Shown here: piece by piece, positions 46,925-59,790 of the stretch
How positions within the stretch are numbered: position 1 is the stretch's first letter
Layout: each line of letters starts with the position of its first letter
NCBI RefSeq assembly: GCF_901709675.1
Contig: NC_051107.1
Location: 5,026,001 to 5,090,000 of the forward strand
Direction of reading: 5' to 3'
Source of the DNA: Syngnathus acus
Taxonomy: Eukaryota; Chordata; Actinopteri; Syngnathiformes; Syngnathidae
DNA length: 64,000 nt
Made by a program: the position numbers and the translations under genes
The notes under the pieces: model-generated
The model's database searches: none
What the model saw: only the letters and a program-made list of their open reading frames with translations
What the model was told of the DNA's origin: nothing

Positions 46925-49900
46925 TTAGTAGCCCATACCTGATGGGAGAGGCAGAACAAAAAAAAAAAACATCAGCGATCTCTGAAAACTAGTCAAAATG
47001 GTAAACAGGTTGCCGGTACGTACCGTTGGTGACTGACTTGGTCTCGCCTCTTCCTGGCGCCTGCCGCACAAAAACAGAAACAATTATTGGACTTGTCCAT
47101 TTTATGGACACCGTCGCCTTCAATTATCACCGCACCAGGAAGGAAGGAAGGAAGGAAATGTGACTCATACGTGTACCACAGGTGGGCGGTCCATTTGGAC
47201 CAATACAAACACAGCCTGTGTGTGTGTTGTGTGTGTGTGTGTGTGGACAGTGCATCCATGGTGTTGATCTTAAGCCAAAGTTCAGAAGTGCAAATTGGCC
47301 GCAGCGGAAGCAGATGTTGTAAAGAACGGCCCCCATTAAAGCAATAAAAAGGCAAAGCAGAGTGCAAGTGGAGCAGATTTGTACTTTCAAAAAAAGGGTG
47401 AAACAGCCATCGGTGAAAAGCTGGCAAAGTTGGACAAACTCTAAATAAGAGATAGCGTACTTTGGATTTCAATTTTTGATGAGACACAATGTCTTGTTGG
47501 TCCTCAATGAAAACTAAAAGGTCATTCAACTTAAGAATTCTTTTTAGTTTGAATTTTCTACAGCACTGTCCAACCGGTGACGATAAAAAGGTGGCAGCAA
47601 GTACAAGTTTTTTTTCTTCTTTACCTCTGCAGGCTTTTTCCAGATTGTCACGAGTATATCGACTAGCTACGAAGAGCTCTTTTAGGGGAAACACAAAACA
47701 TATCAATTCACAATATACATGCAAGTGTCGATTTTGACAAAAAGACTAATGCTGACTCTGCAGCTTCCCGTACGAGTCAGTTTGAAATGAAACGTACCTT
47801 GGCCGCAGAGGAGCCTTTGTTCTCCCATAAACTCCTCTTATTGGTCACGTCGACGGGCTTCAGGTCCTGGAAAAGCAGAAAAAAAATGAATTTCTGGGTG
47901 GTATCATGCAATTTTCCCAGCAGCCACTAGATGTCGCCAGAGGTTTTTTCCAGGCAAGGCCTTCCTATTCATTCATCCTTCTCATGAAGAAAAATGCTAA
48001 CCGCCTGCCAGATTTGGAGTTGGCGCAGGCGTTGCCGTGGAAACGACCTACCGATGGCCTTGCTCCCGACGTCTTGCCGCTCTCGGGGGCTTTATTCAGC
48101 CAGTCGTTGATGCGGCCCGCCACGCCCGGGTTGATCAAGCTTGCTTCCTGTTTGGACAGAAGCAGAAAGATGAGCGGGCGGCGCCACCTCCTCCCTCCCC
48201 GCAATCAACCTCGGTCACCTTAAAGGTGCTGCCGGTGCTTCCCGGCGAGTTGAACACGCTGCCTTTCTCCCACATGCTCTTGATGTTACGGATGCTGTCG
48301 GTCACCGTCGGGAGATCCACGGTGCCCGAGCGAGGGGATCGCGACTCCTTGTTCTCACGCTGCGGCGAGAAAAAGTTAATTGGGGCCGCCGGCAACGCTG
48401 ACTTTGCAAATGTGATCCACCTGCGCGGCCGAGGTGTACTGCTCCAGTCGGTTGTCGATCTTGGACACCACGGGTGAAAGGGACGTCTTGACCGTGCTGT
48501 TGGGAATGAAAAATTCATTTCAATTTTTTTCGCGCCAGATAGCAGCGCAGTGTTCACAAGCACAAAAAAAAAAAATCCTGATTGATCGGAGATGTTTTGA
48601 TTCATTTTACCTTTTCTGTGCTGACTTGTTGAGAAACTCGGCACGCTCTCCGATCTGGAAGCAAAGTGAGACTATTGAGTGTTCCAGTAACAACAGCACA
48701 GAAATTCCCATCTGAGATATTTTTTTTTTTTTATGGATACACAAATAATCAAAAATAATTGATGAGTTTATGAACTTTAACATGTTGACCTGTAGTCAAC
48801 GCCACCAATGTTAACACACAAACAGAAAAAACAACAGGCGGCCTGTGGGAATTTCAGCAGAAATAAAAGAATAAAAAAAATTAGACACAAATTTGCACAA
48901 AAAGACATCTCATTCTCAGCTTGGCGCTGGACGACCAACGAATGTGGGAGTTCCCGAAATACTCCCTGACAGGAAATTCCCCATTCTCCGACGCATTTTT
49001 TAACAGCTGCGGCCCATGCGAACGACGTTTCAGTAATCTTGTTAACCCTAATCGCTTTCCTGCATGCTCGCAGTCGGGCGCTCGTCGTGTCGCCGCGACG
49101 CGCCGCTACGCGTTATCGAGCGCGCGCCGTGCAGCCCGCCCGGGTTTGTCAGGCTGATAATGTGGACAAAAAGAGCGCCCGGGGACTGTGTAGACTTTGC
49201 CGGGAGGTGACAGCAGATAGCGATAGCTATTCTTTATGCTTTTTAATAGCGGCCGCACAGAAGCAATGCACGGTAAAAAAACTCAAATTTTCACTTCTGT
49301 GTCACAAAGTTAGAAGAAAAATATTATTTATTGTGAGCAAATCATTTACGCACTGAAACACTGACCTTGAGAGAGGAGCCGCGAGGGCTGACGCACTTGA
49401 AGAGTTTTTCTTCGTCGTCCACCGGATCCTCCACCTTTTGCCTCTTCTCGGCCGCCTCCGCCCTCCTCCTTTCGATCTCCTCCTTCATCTTCCTTTTTTC
49501 CTCCTGAGCAACACAGAAAACAGTGCAGTGTTTGTCTTACGGTGTTCCGCAGGGTTCAATCTTAGGGCCACTGCTGTTTTGAACTGTCTTTCGTTGAATG
49601 TGTGATTTATGCATCACATAATGAACTGGCCTTTCAAACTATTAGCGTACGGACCATTTTGATAGAACGGATGGCGCTCGGTGGCACGTCGCCCGTCTCC
49701 GAGTTGCCCCGTCTCAGTTAATTAGTCTCCCTCTATCCCCGGGCCCTCTTTTAATTACAAATCAAAAGGCCTCATTAACATGACACAAGACGAAGCTTAT
49801 TGGGGGTGGAGGGAGCAAGAAAAGAGCCACATCACATATGCGGCCAAGCCCGACAAAGAAAGTCGGGCGGGCGGGCTAACGAGAAAAATGACGATTGTGG

Positions 49901-52900
49901 ATGGCCCACCTCCTCTCTGGCTTTCCGCTCAGCCTCATCCTGCTTCCTCTGCCTCTCCTCCTCCTCCAGCACCTTCCTTCTCTCCTCCCTCTTCCTCTTG
50001 AGGTCCTCCAGCTGGGCCTCGGACTCCTGTTGCTTCTGCCGCATGCGCTCAAACTCCTCGCTCTCTGTGTCTTCGCGGCGGCGCTTCAGCTCCTCCAGCT
50101 TGAGCTCCGCCTCCAGGCGGGCGGCGGCGGAGGCGTCCTGGTCGCCCTGCTCGTCGTCATCATCAGGGTAGGGTGCGCCGCCTCGACTGCGGGGGGACAG
50201 CACGTGAGCACACAACAAATCCTAAACCGGTTGCCACGACGATAATTATGCGTACCCGAATGTCCTCTCAGGTTCCCTGTACTGTTTCGCAGTGGCTTCT
50301 TCCTCTTCCTCTTCGTTCTCCTGCTCTTCCTGCTCCTCCTCCTCCTCCTCCTCCTCATCATCATGCAGGCCGCCGTTCTGCTTCCTCTGCTCCTCCCTGC
50401 TCTGGCCTCTCTCACACAGCTACACACACAAACAGGCAACAACGCTACACTTGTGACTACAAAATGTACGCTTGTGTAGGTTTGCAGTTGAGTGCACAAT
50501 TAGCAACGCGGCCGTCTAAAAATGTGGCGAGGCCGCGGTGAGCTCTCATTACATTGTGCGAGTGTATTCAACAAAATAGCCAGAGTAAAAAAATCAGTGT
50601 AATGGAATCGAGCTCGGGTGGAAGACATGCGGATAAAAAAAAGTGACTACTCTGTGAAGTTTGATTGTCCTTGCATCACACAACCTCATTGTCCGCTTGA
50701 TTGTCATATCTGGGTATCACATGAGTTCGGATGTCTATAAAGGCGCCCTCTGGTGCCTCGAAATCTTCTGCCTGATTTGTACTGACTACTGAATGACTTC
50801 CTTCCCATGCCTATGAAAAAGGTCCGTTAGCATGCTGGTATGAAACACACAGGCAACTCTTGCGCCTACCTGGATTGATTCATCGGTTGACTCCTAGCAA
50901 AGAAAAACCAGCGAGCCAGTTATTGAGGTCAAATCCTTCCAAATGTTTGACCCCCCCCCTCCGAGAGATGACTCACCTCTTCTCTTAAGTAAGATCTCCT
51001 TGGCTTCTCCTCCATCACAATCTTCTCTTCTTCCGCTCTGGCCACTGGCTCCTCCTCTCTCATGTAGCTGTGCATCTTCGCCTGACGCCAGGAGGAAGAC
51101 CTCTGCTCCGCTTCCTCTTCCTCCCGCACCATTTGGCTCTTCTCCCCGCTGTCCTGGCCCTCCGTCTCGTCCGGCTGCCTCTGTCGCTCCAGCGCCTCCA
51201 TGAGGCGGCGCTGGCGACGCTCCTCGCGCCTGGCCACGCGTTCCAGCAGCGCTTGGTCCTCTTCCTCGCCGCTGCCGCCTCCAAAACTGCCGCTCGCCGA
51301 GACGCTTTCGGTCATGCTGACGGGAGACAAAATGTAAACATTTGAGCATTTTTGCTAGGTTGGGAATATGCTGCACTGTGCTGCCCCCCACAGGTCAATT
51401 TGGTTACTACACCACATTGCTTGGAGGAGGAGAGACTTGATGTGTGTGGAGTGCCTTGTCAAGTACACCACAAGCTCGCCAGGTCACATGTGAGGTCTCG
51501 GTTAAGACGTTAAAAATTGGTATGTGTGCGCCTCAAATAACAGCTCTTGAGAAAAAAAAGAAGGACTTTTCAAAACAATAATTGTTTTCACATCAACCTG
51601 AGGACAAGTGCTGCAAAAGAAATCAAGGTCCGCAGAAGCATATCTGCGGCGTGGACATGTCCGTTGGAGAGAAACAATTTGGCTCCATTGACAGATCCTC
51701 GCCACAGAAATGCTTGAAAATAAAACGGTGGGCCAGGCTGAAAATAAATCTGAGGAGAGTCGTTGGACTTGAGCACGGAAAGGATGAAGAGCTCCAAGAT
51801 AGATACCACAACAGCTGCTTAGGGCAAGGCCTTACGGTTCTTTGGGTCATTCCTTTATTATTATATATTGTGTTATTTATTTGATTTTATTTACGACTGC
51901 AGTATTTGGTCACCTGTGGCAGTTGGTCTCGACCAGACTGTCAGGTTGGCCGGAGGATTCTTCCAACTCTCTGGCCCTCATCCTCTCCTGGCGGGCCCGG
52001 CGCCTTCTCTCGCGGGCCGCCTCTTCGTCGTCGTCATCGTTTCTTGTCAAACTGGCGGAGGAGGAGAGCGAGTATCTCAGTATGGGATCATTTGATTTAA
52101 AAAAAATAAGTCAGGTTCAACATCCGAGCGGCGTTTTTCCAGCCCGCCTGACCTTTGACCCCCCTCCGCTAAGCGCACGGCTAGCTAACATCACACGAGC
52201 GCCTTTGAGGCGGGGCAACCGAGCGTGGCGTTACATGTTAATTGCAACACGTGTGGTGAGCCGCGCTAAAGCTGCTTTGGGTTTGTGTGAGTTATTTTTT
52301 TTTTGCAGCTCATTAACAGCTTCCTTTGCTCGCCTCATGTTGTCAAAACAGAGATGAGTCTGTTAAGCGTGACATCATTCGTGTCAGCCAGGCAATGATG
52401 AACCTATGAGGCCATTTTCCTGCATCATTTTAAGTTGTGTGCTTTTAGTTTAAAAAATAAAAAAACTTTTGTGTACTGAGGCAAAAAGTGTCATCTTGAA
52501 TCCACTTCCTCTCAAAGTACAAAATTAAAATGCAACTTGTACATGTCATCTCCACACAAATGGTGAGAGACAAAAAAACACGACTGCCTAAACTCCCGCA
52601 GGACTGTGCCGTCCCAGAAAACGGCAGCAAATGTCATGAGAACCAGAAGGAGGCAACAGCTAAAAATGGAATAAAAAGAGTCCTTGGCGGCAGGCGGCGA
52701 CAATCCCAGGCTTCAAGATTCCTCGGTAGGAGAGAGAATAAACTTCTAAAAGCTGAATTAGCATTCCTGTCAATCACGGCGCGCACACAAGCAAAGCCCC
52801 GCTTTAATATCCCTTTTTTCCTTACTTAGGCCCCAAACTCCATCAGCATTCTGCCACAGAGTCTCTCGGAAAGGGGGGGGAGGGAAAAGAGAACGGCAGA

Positions 52901-54789
52901 AAAATGAAAAAAAAAAAGAGGTGACCAGAAAAGGCGATAATCTGCCGATTGGATTCCGGACAAAGACGACGACGCTATTAATGAAATGACATAAAATGGC
53001 ATCATACACCAAAAGGAATGCACTCCTATTTTTTTTTATCCCCCTCGTCTCCTGGCGCTTTTGCGGCCGTTGCGGAGCCAGAGAGCGCATATTAGGCACA
53101 AGTATGTCTAAATATTTTCTTTGCGGCACAGTTATGCGAGCAAAAACCCATTTGGGGGGCAAAAGCCCGTGTGAAAAGACATTTGCGCCCTTACTTGGTA
53201 AGAGAGCATAAAAAAGTGAAAATGCAAGCGGCTGTGGAGCAGAAGGGAGGGACCATGAGGGGAGGCATTTTGGGCTGACCCATTCCCACGCTGGACTCGT
53301 TCCTATCCTCAGATAGAAATCCCCTAAATCCTCTTCTTGACTTCATTACCTCCACCAGGGAAAGTTGATCAGAATGACCGAGCAATGAATTTCAATGACA
53401 CAAAAGCAAAAAGAGGCGGCTTGGCTTTTGTCTCGCCCTTTCCCGTGTCATTTTCCCCAGACCATATTTGGTCAGGATCTCTCGCAGAGGATGGGTGTTA
53501 TTTCCTCAGACCTTTCCTGAATGGCACAGGTGGAAGGGCAGCAGAACCAAGAGGAAGAAGAGAAGAGGAAGAGGAAAGGAGTGGTGTGACATGGGTGTGT
53601 GAGAGAAAGAAAGAAAGGGAAGGGCCCGAGATTAAAATGGAAGCATGAGGTCATAAGCTAAGGGAGGGGGGGGTTGAGGTGATGCGGAAGAGGGAGGGGC
53701 CAATGAGAACATTGAAAAGGATTAGAACATCCTGCAAAAGATGGTGTAAATATCTTTTGATGACTTGGCAGAAATGGAAAGCAATGTGGGGATGTAATCT
53801 TTTTTTTTTTTTTTTAAATCAATAACAGGAGCAGCGTGTCACCTGCCAGCTGGGTTATTATTGGAGCAAAGCCAGCCAAGTCAAAATTTCATGTCAAAAT
53901 ATACATTAAAATAATTACATTTATTTTTATTTCATAATATATAAATAAATAATTTATTAAATAATTTAAATATGATTAAATATAATATTTAAATAATTAG
54001 ACAATTACACATTTTTAATACTTTGGCCCACTAAAACTATGTGAGCCAGTTTTGCTTGGAGTAAAATATTTCTCAGAGATGGAGCAAATGAATGACCTTG
54101 GCTGTTATCTAAATCCTTATCAAACTTTTACTAAGTGGCCTGAAGCTGCGGAACTGATGAGGAAACTCGTTGAAGCAAAGGACCTTGGCACATCGTTCTC
54201 ACGATTATATGCAGGGGGAAAAAAAAAAAAAAAAAAGACTCGTCTTATATGCCGGCGCCGCTCAATCATTTGTTGGAATGAGCTTTAAGTCTCATCAATT
54301 CCATCCATTGAATCAAAAGGAGCGCCAGCATATCCGAGAGAGAAAATTGGAAGGAGAACGGGAGGACATGATTGAGCGTTCCCACTTAAAGGTCATCACA
54401 ACGCTTATCTGATTGCTTATCAATCTTTTTTTCCCCTCCTTCAATAAACCACACTGGGGGGGGGGGCAATGTTTGCCAAGTTATGCTTTTAAAAAGATCT
54501 CAAAGAGGCCTTGAGCTTTTAAAACAACACTGGCGCCGTTCTGCTCCAAATTGGCATCAACATCAGAGGTGCTCTTGACGAGCAGCTTCGCTCCCGCAAA
54601 CACGGCCCGAGGAATTCTTCACTAAGTCGGAAGGATCCGTAATGACAGCGCCCCCGTGACCTGGATCGGATCCAGCAAAGGTCGCTATGGGAAAACGTCA
54701 AAAGGGTCTTACCGTTCAGCCTCCAGACGCATCTCCTCCCGCTTCTGCCTCCTCAGCTCTCGGCGCCGGTCAAAGTCCATTTCATCCAT
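46925..54789 (-). CDS. cald1: caldesmon, non-muscle-type form, complete
   Basis: Actin-, tropomyosin-, myosin- and calmodulin-binding regulator of actomyosin in smooth muscle and motile cells. Fifteen coding exons: 54713-54789, 51914-52051, 50977-51316, 50870-50893, 50685-50810, 50256-50419, 49910-50186, 49366-49503, 48611-48654, 48421-48496, 48219-48359, 48052-48147, 47798-47866, 47024-47060 and 46925-46938. They sum to 1761 nt, exactly 586 codons plus stop, with all phases agreeing. Diagnostic blocks are DFDRRRELRRQKREEMRLEAE, split here as DFDRRRELRR/QKREEMRLEAE, then RNDDDDEEAARERRRRARQE, LLERVARREERRQRRLMEAL, EEKLFKCVSPRGSSLK, GERAEFLNKS, VVSKIDNRLEQYTSA, IRNIKSMWEKGSVF and RINDWLNKAP. 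The long KEEERQ-type spacer repeat of smooth-muscle h-caldesmon is not seen. The start at 54789 (MDEMDF) has an alternative at 54780. Confidence 0.96.
47217..47246. repeat. (TG)n microsatellite
   Basis: Interrupted TG repeat in a cald1 intron. Confidence 0.85.
47798..48654 (-). other. cald1: caldesmon C-terminal actin/calmodulin-binding exons
   Basis: Encodes GERAEFLNKSAQK, SKIDNRLEQYTSA, the calmodulin-contact segment NIKSMWEKGSVF and the second Trp site NKRSLWENKG. These are the family's main functional region for binding actin and Ca-calmodulin, and both key Trp residues are present. SRSPRSGTV and NSPGST carry Ser-Pro sites of the kind phosphorylated by ERK/CDK in mammals. Confidence 0.88.
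49535..49590 (+). mobile_element. LINE reverse-transcriptase fragment in a cald1 intron
   Basis: Plus strand reads [13 protein letters not shown] followed by a stop. This is the best preserved of four such short RT fragments in the window. Confidence 0.65.
50685..50810 (-). other. cald1: cald1 exon without known counterpart (42 codons)
   Basis: 126-bp segment with acceptor TTTCATAG and donor GTTGTG, open in phase 0 between two phase-0 exons. It encodes FEAPEGAFIDIRTHVIPRYD and flanking residues. I do not recognise this in mammalian caldesmon. It sits in the spacer region where isoforms differ. The non-consensus donor lowers certainty. Confidence 0.55.
51317..51913. other. cald1 intron
   Basis: No further exon or notable element recognised. 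Confidence 0.5.
52052..54712. other. cald1: long cald1 intron
   Basis: Contains a perfect CArG box at 53462-53471, poly-T at about 53800-53815 and AT-rich stretches at 53900-54010. No additional coding exon recognised. Confidence 0.5.
53462..53471. promoter_or_regulatory. CArG box (SRF site) in cald1 intron
   Basis: CCATATTTGG fits CC(A/T)6GG exactly. Caldesmon is a known SRF/myocardin target in smooth muscle, so a site in this intron is plausible. Function is inferred. Confidence 0.5.
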
Positions 54790-57700
54790 GATTGTACCCT
54801 AGGAAGTCACCCCAAAAAAAAAAAAAGTGTCATTTTTAGATTGAATGAACCTGGGAATCAACTGTGTTCGTTTTTTTACGCAAGCACTACGTCACACAAG
54901 TACAGTGCTGGTCTTACGCAAGAACAAAAACGATGAATACCTTTAATAAAAGCGCCAACAAGAGTCTTTTTCCTCACAATGCCAGTAGCATATCAACAGC
55001 TGTCTTCTCCGAGAGTGCGGCCTACAAAAATTCCTGCCCCTTCCCCTTCTTGTCCCTCCTTCTATCCCTCAATGACCTCCTTCCTGCTTCCCCCCTCGAC
55101 TTGGCTCTATCGCAACAGCTAACTCTTCCTGTGTTGTTTACCCAGAAAAACGCTCTCAGAGGACATGACTCGGCGCTTGAGCCTCACTTCCGGTGTCGTC
55201 CTCGTCTGTCTACTTTTTCTCGGGAGTTGCACTGCATGCATACAATCTGAAGTTTCCATTTTTATGCTGGCAACGATGTTTTGTTATGCTAGCAACGATG
55301 TTTGTTATGCTAGCAACTATGTTTTGTCGCACTATAAATCTGGCAGACCAGGATTGACGTCGATTGCGAACACTCCCACAGCGGTGCAGACCTCCCTTTC
55401 ATTTGATAACTAAGCACACATTTCCTAATTGATTAATACTACTAGCATAACTTTGACAGTAGACAAAAAACTAAAGCTCCTCTCAGTAAGCACAGACTGG
55501 TTTCCTGACTCTTACAGAGCCTTGACTGGAAATAGGGAGATGGATTTCACAACAGTGCAATAATTCACTCTCTATATTTGGATGTTACGATAGCGTCGTC
55601 TGTGACGATGGCCAATTAGCGCCGGCTAACGCATGCAACCGTAATTAAAACGAGACGAGAACGCTAAATACAAGTGACAAGGCCTCCGACGGCACCAGTC
55701 TAATCACACACTTCAACATACAGGGGGACGCCAAGGGAGACACAGTCCATTAATTTCTCCAGAATGTTCAGACTGTCTCAAAATGAATTATGGTGATGAA
55801 TGTAATGACTAAAAGATAAGGTTGATCAACAGAACCAACACAAATGATTCGTATAGCAAGACTTTACAAGAAGATGTATTTCAGCTGCGACTGTAACTAA
55901 TGATACATTTAATGCGTTTATTGAATAAATGCAATATCATGAGAATCTCTGGCTTTTAAATGGAAAGCGCTAAGCAAAGGACCCCAGGGGGATGCCTCTG
56001 GCTTGCATAAATATCTGTGTGTAAGTAAAATGGTGTCGAGCACTCGAGGGACCACCCAGACTTTTACAAAAGCTAACAGAGACAGCATTCCATGCAGTTG
56101 AGCAACCTCAAGTGATGGCACATTTTCATTTTCAACTTCAGACTGTCCATTCCATTCCTTTCTGCTAGCTCTGTCCTGAAATCTGGATCGTCACTTTCCA
56201 TTGACCTAGTGACAGATTGCCCAAAATATGACTTCAGTGACACATAATATATTCCGATAGTATTCCGAGAACCATCATGATCGCACACCCTGATAATACG
56301 TGGATCCTCTCATAAGCGATATGCTATATGCTAACATTAGCTAGTTAGTTATAATGGTGGGTCTACAGACAGGTGTTCTTTTCAGGAAAGTTCTAACCAG
56401 ATGAAGACAAGCATTCCAGTTATGTGAAACAAGAACGAGCCTTCTTTGTCCGTGAAGACATTTGGAAGTGACAATGACCGTCGCCGTGACCCGCTTGTGG
56501 CCTTCAAAGAGGCGACTGACTCCACGAGGGGTTTACTGGCTGGACTTAAGTACGGCATTAGCTCGTTATAATAAGACGATCTTAGATAAGGATGGCGCAG
56601 TCGGAGAGGGAGGAAGAGGGGGAGGGAAGAAAGACAGCGATAGTCCAAATGCGTGCCTGTAGGCGCTGAAGATGAACAGCTGTTTTGGCAGAAGCTCCCG
56701 AGACACTTTGCGTTGTGTAAACGTTTTCTGCAGGCGTAGTACCGTAGTCTCCTGACAGAAGCGCATCGAAAGATAACAACATAACAAAACTGTACTTAAG
56801 GGTCGCTTTGTGTCATTTTACGACAAATATTAGTCACAAATTTACATCTTTGGATCGCATCGCGCGGGTTGTTATGGCTTCCGTCAGAAGGCCACTTCTA
56901 ATCGTTACGATACATCTAAAAATCACGCTTCGTATGAGCTAAACGCAAAGCTAAACTATTTATCGGAACAGCTGAGCAATGTATTTGTTTAGGCATTAGC
57001 TATGTGGCTAAAGTTTATCTAGGAAGTCACAATAGTGCCAAATCCATAGGCCATGAGGCGGAGACCGGGATTAGGCCCACGGGCCTCGGGTATGACACAA
57101 AGACTTTCGAGTGTATTATGGAGTCAGAACATGTGCCATTTCCATCAGTGCCCGCGAGTGGTTGTGGTCGTCTCTGCTATGCACCTTCGCGCTTGCTAGC
57201 ATAAATACGTTTACAGTGGAACGGAGCTGCCTGCCGCAGATGAGCATTCATGATCTCACTGGAGATATTTCCTTCTTTCCATATCTGCCTGCACCTCTCA
57301 GGGCTTCATTTGTCATCGGGCTTTCTCCGCCTTCCATTAAAAGACGACCTAGACATTGACTGGATGATGTATTGGCTAATTTGATTGTGCCTTGTCAGAT
57401 ACATATATTGATTTTCAGGCAGGACTCCAGATTACCTTCAAATTGTCACTAAAATGTCAGCAAGTAAATTTGCTTTTATTTTTATTTTCATCATTTTTTT
57501 TTTTTTTACATTTTATGGGATTACATCAAAAATAACACTCATAAAAAATCCAGACTATACAGCCGGGCGCATTTTTTCTCAGTGTGTCTTGGCACTGACG
57601 ACGGAAGCCTATCAAGTAACCACGTACGATTATGTGGATAAAATATGAAGACACATTTTTTTTTTTTTATGATAGCCTGGATAATATTGCACGTATGGGG

Positions 57701-58060
57701 GATTACACACATTCTTTCTCCTCCATCCGTCTATACATGGACGCCACGGTGTGAACACCAAGCACAATGTCTTCTGTTGTCAACGCCGCACGGAGGCGGC
57801 CAAACGCAACACGGCTCGATCTCAATACCATCTGCTTCCTGCCCCCAAAAATTGAGGCTTCAACCCCGATGAGGACACATCGAGAAATGCATTTAATGGG
57901 GCGTCATTTGGGATCTAACCGCACACACCCAAATCACCCTCAACTACCCCGACTAATCCAGCAGCATTGAGAAAAACTAGGTGGAGAGATGTAAACTTTC
58001 CATCCGCTCTCCTGCATTCCCAGACTATGTTTCATATAAGGGCCTTGTGTGAGTGAATCA

Positions 58061-58080
58061 CACACACACACACACACACA
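58061..58080. repeat. (CA)n microsatellite
   Basis: About 10 CA units. Confidence 0.85.
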
Positions 58081-58287
58081 GCATGAAAATCTCAATGGAA
58101 TACCTCGGACGCGTTGTACTTTTGAGGACAGGCAGTACGATGCGCCGGGGGGGGGATTAACGGTGCACACGCGTCATGGCTGAATCAGTCAGGCGCAAGA
58201 TTACGTTCCAAAAATCAAAGCGGCAAACAAACAGCAGCTTTGTACATTCATAGTAAATGTATTTAGATTTATAGATTTAGGAAGATT

Positions 58288-58358
58288 CTTCATTAACTCA
58301 TCCACTGCCAACCCAGTTAATATCTTTGACGTCTATAATCGTCAATGGCACTGAATGT
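58288..58358. mobile_element. short palindromic MITE-like element flanked by TTAA
   Basis: AACTCATCCACTGCCA at one end and TGGCACTGAATGTGTT at the other are imperfect inverted repeats. Each is flanked by TTAA, enclosing TTTGACGTCTATAATCGTCA. A related copy is at 9053-9108 and half copies are at about 7931-7948 and 59300-59318. Confidence 0.55.
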
Positions 58359-58723
58359 GTTAATAATAATAATAATAATCCCAGTATCGCCTTGTCTCAC
58401 AGCGAAGCCCTATCGTAAAGCCGCTCGGGGATGATGGATCCGAAAGGTCAACTGTTATCCCAAAGGTCAACAGTTAATCCGATTCCCCAAATTCAAGAGC
58501 ATCCAAAATAGCTAAGTGTTAACAAGATAGCTTCTGTGACTTAGTCTCAAATAGCGTTTAAGACAAACATTTGCGTTACAAGTTGGATCGCAATCGCTCA
58601 TAACGTCAATTGGACTTTTTTTTGAGAAGCATCCTGCTCAAAGCATCCAAAATCCCTCGCAAACTCGGCATGTTTGCAGCGCATCAAAAGACGACGGCTC
58701 GCTGCTGCTGCTGGTTCATATGA

Positions 58724-58733
58724 CCAAATATGG
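58724..58733. promoter_or_regulatory. CArG box upstream of cald1
   Basis: CCAAATATGG, a perfect SRF consensus, about 3.9 kb upstream of the coding start and close to a GC-rich stretch (58850-58910). Candidate promoter or enhancer element. Confidence 0.45.
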
Positions 58734-59639
58734 AAGGAAAAAAATGCTGCCTTTCCCGTAACCAAACTGGGAAAAAGGGAGGGGGGGGCGGGAGTTTCTT
58801 GCATGCTGTGTGCTTAGTGCGATAGCGGCGCTCTCACACTAACGTCACAGTGGCTGCAGTTGGCTCCGACTCAATACTGTGTGACTGACGGCCACGCCGG
58901 AGCCGCCGTGACACACACATGCACACACCGATGAGTTCACCGCGCAGACATTTCATCTGCAAACACGTTTGACACTGCAGCCTTAGCCACACTTGGAACA
59001 TTCCACTTCGTCAAAGAGCCAAAAAAAAAAGTCCAAAACAGTTTGCCTGTGGCACGACAAACATGTCTTTGGAGGCCTCACGAGAAGCTTGGATCCAATT
59101 AGCTGGGATGCCAGTGGTGCAAGAACACAACAAAGCCATAATAAACGAAACCATGTTCCGACATGGTATTTCATCGGTTTAGAATTGTCTTGACGCGAAG
59201 CTCAATTAAAAGCGGGGAAAAAAATAATAAATCAATGTGTATATAAACATGCATGTTGCAAAAATGAGTTTATAGATGCTATGCTAATTTAAGCTATGCT
59301 AATAACTCATTGACGGCTATTATGTGGAATAATTAAATAGAATTCATTTCTCTAATTTCCGCACAAGTTCAACAATCGCAATTATTCCATCCGTAAAACG
59401 TCCACTCGTATACCTTACTGTGGCTCTTGCAGGCTCGCTGTTATGTTGCAAGGTGTTGCTGACACTTGAAGCTCAGTGGGCCCACCTGCCTCTGAGAACA
59501 TCATGTTTGAAGCATCACAACGGCGAGGTATGTACTGTTAATCAATTGTGGCGTCATCTTGCTCTCGTGATGTCACAAAGTCAGTCGGATGATGAACGGG
59601 ACTACTTTAAATACCATTTCTAAGACACCTGTAAAGATA

Positions 59640-59790
59640 TATAAAAATTATATATATTTAATATATATATTATTTAATATATATATATAATATATATATT
59701 ATTTATTAAAATTATACATATTTTTACATGTATATATATCTTTTTATATTATTTTGGTGTTTATTTATATATATATATATATTACATTAT
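59640..59790. repeat. AT-rich low-complexity block
   Basis: Repeated TATATATT and ATTTAATATATATAT, able to fold on itself. Confidence 0.85.
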
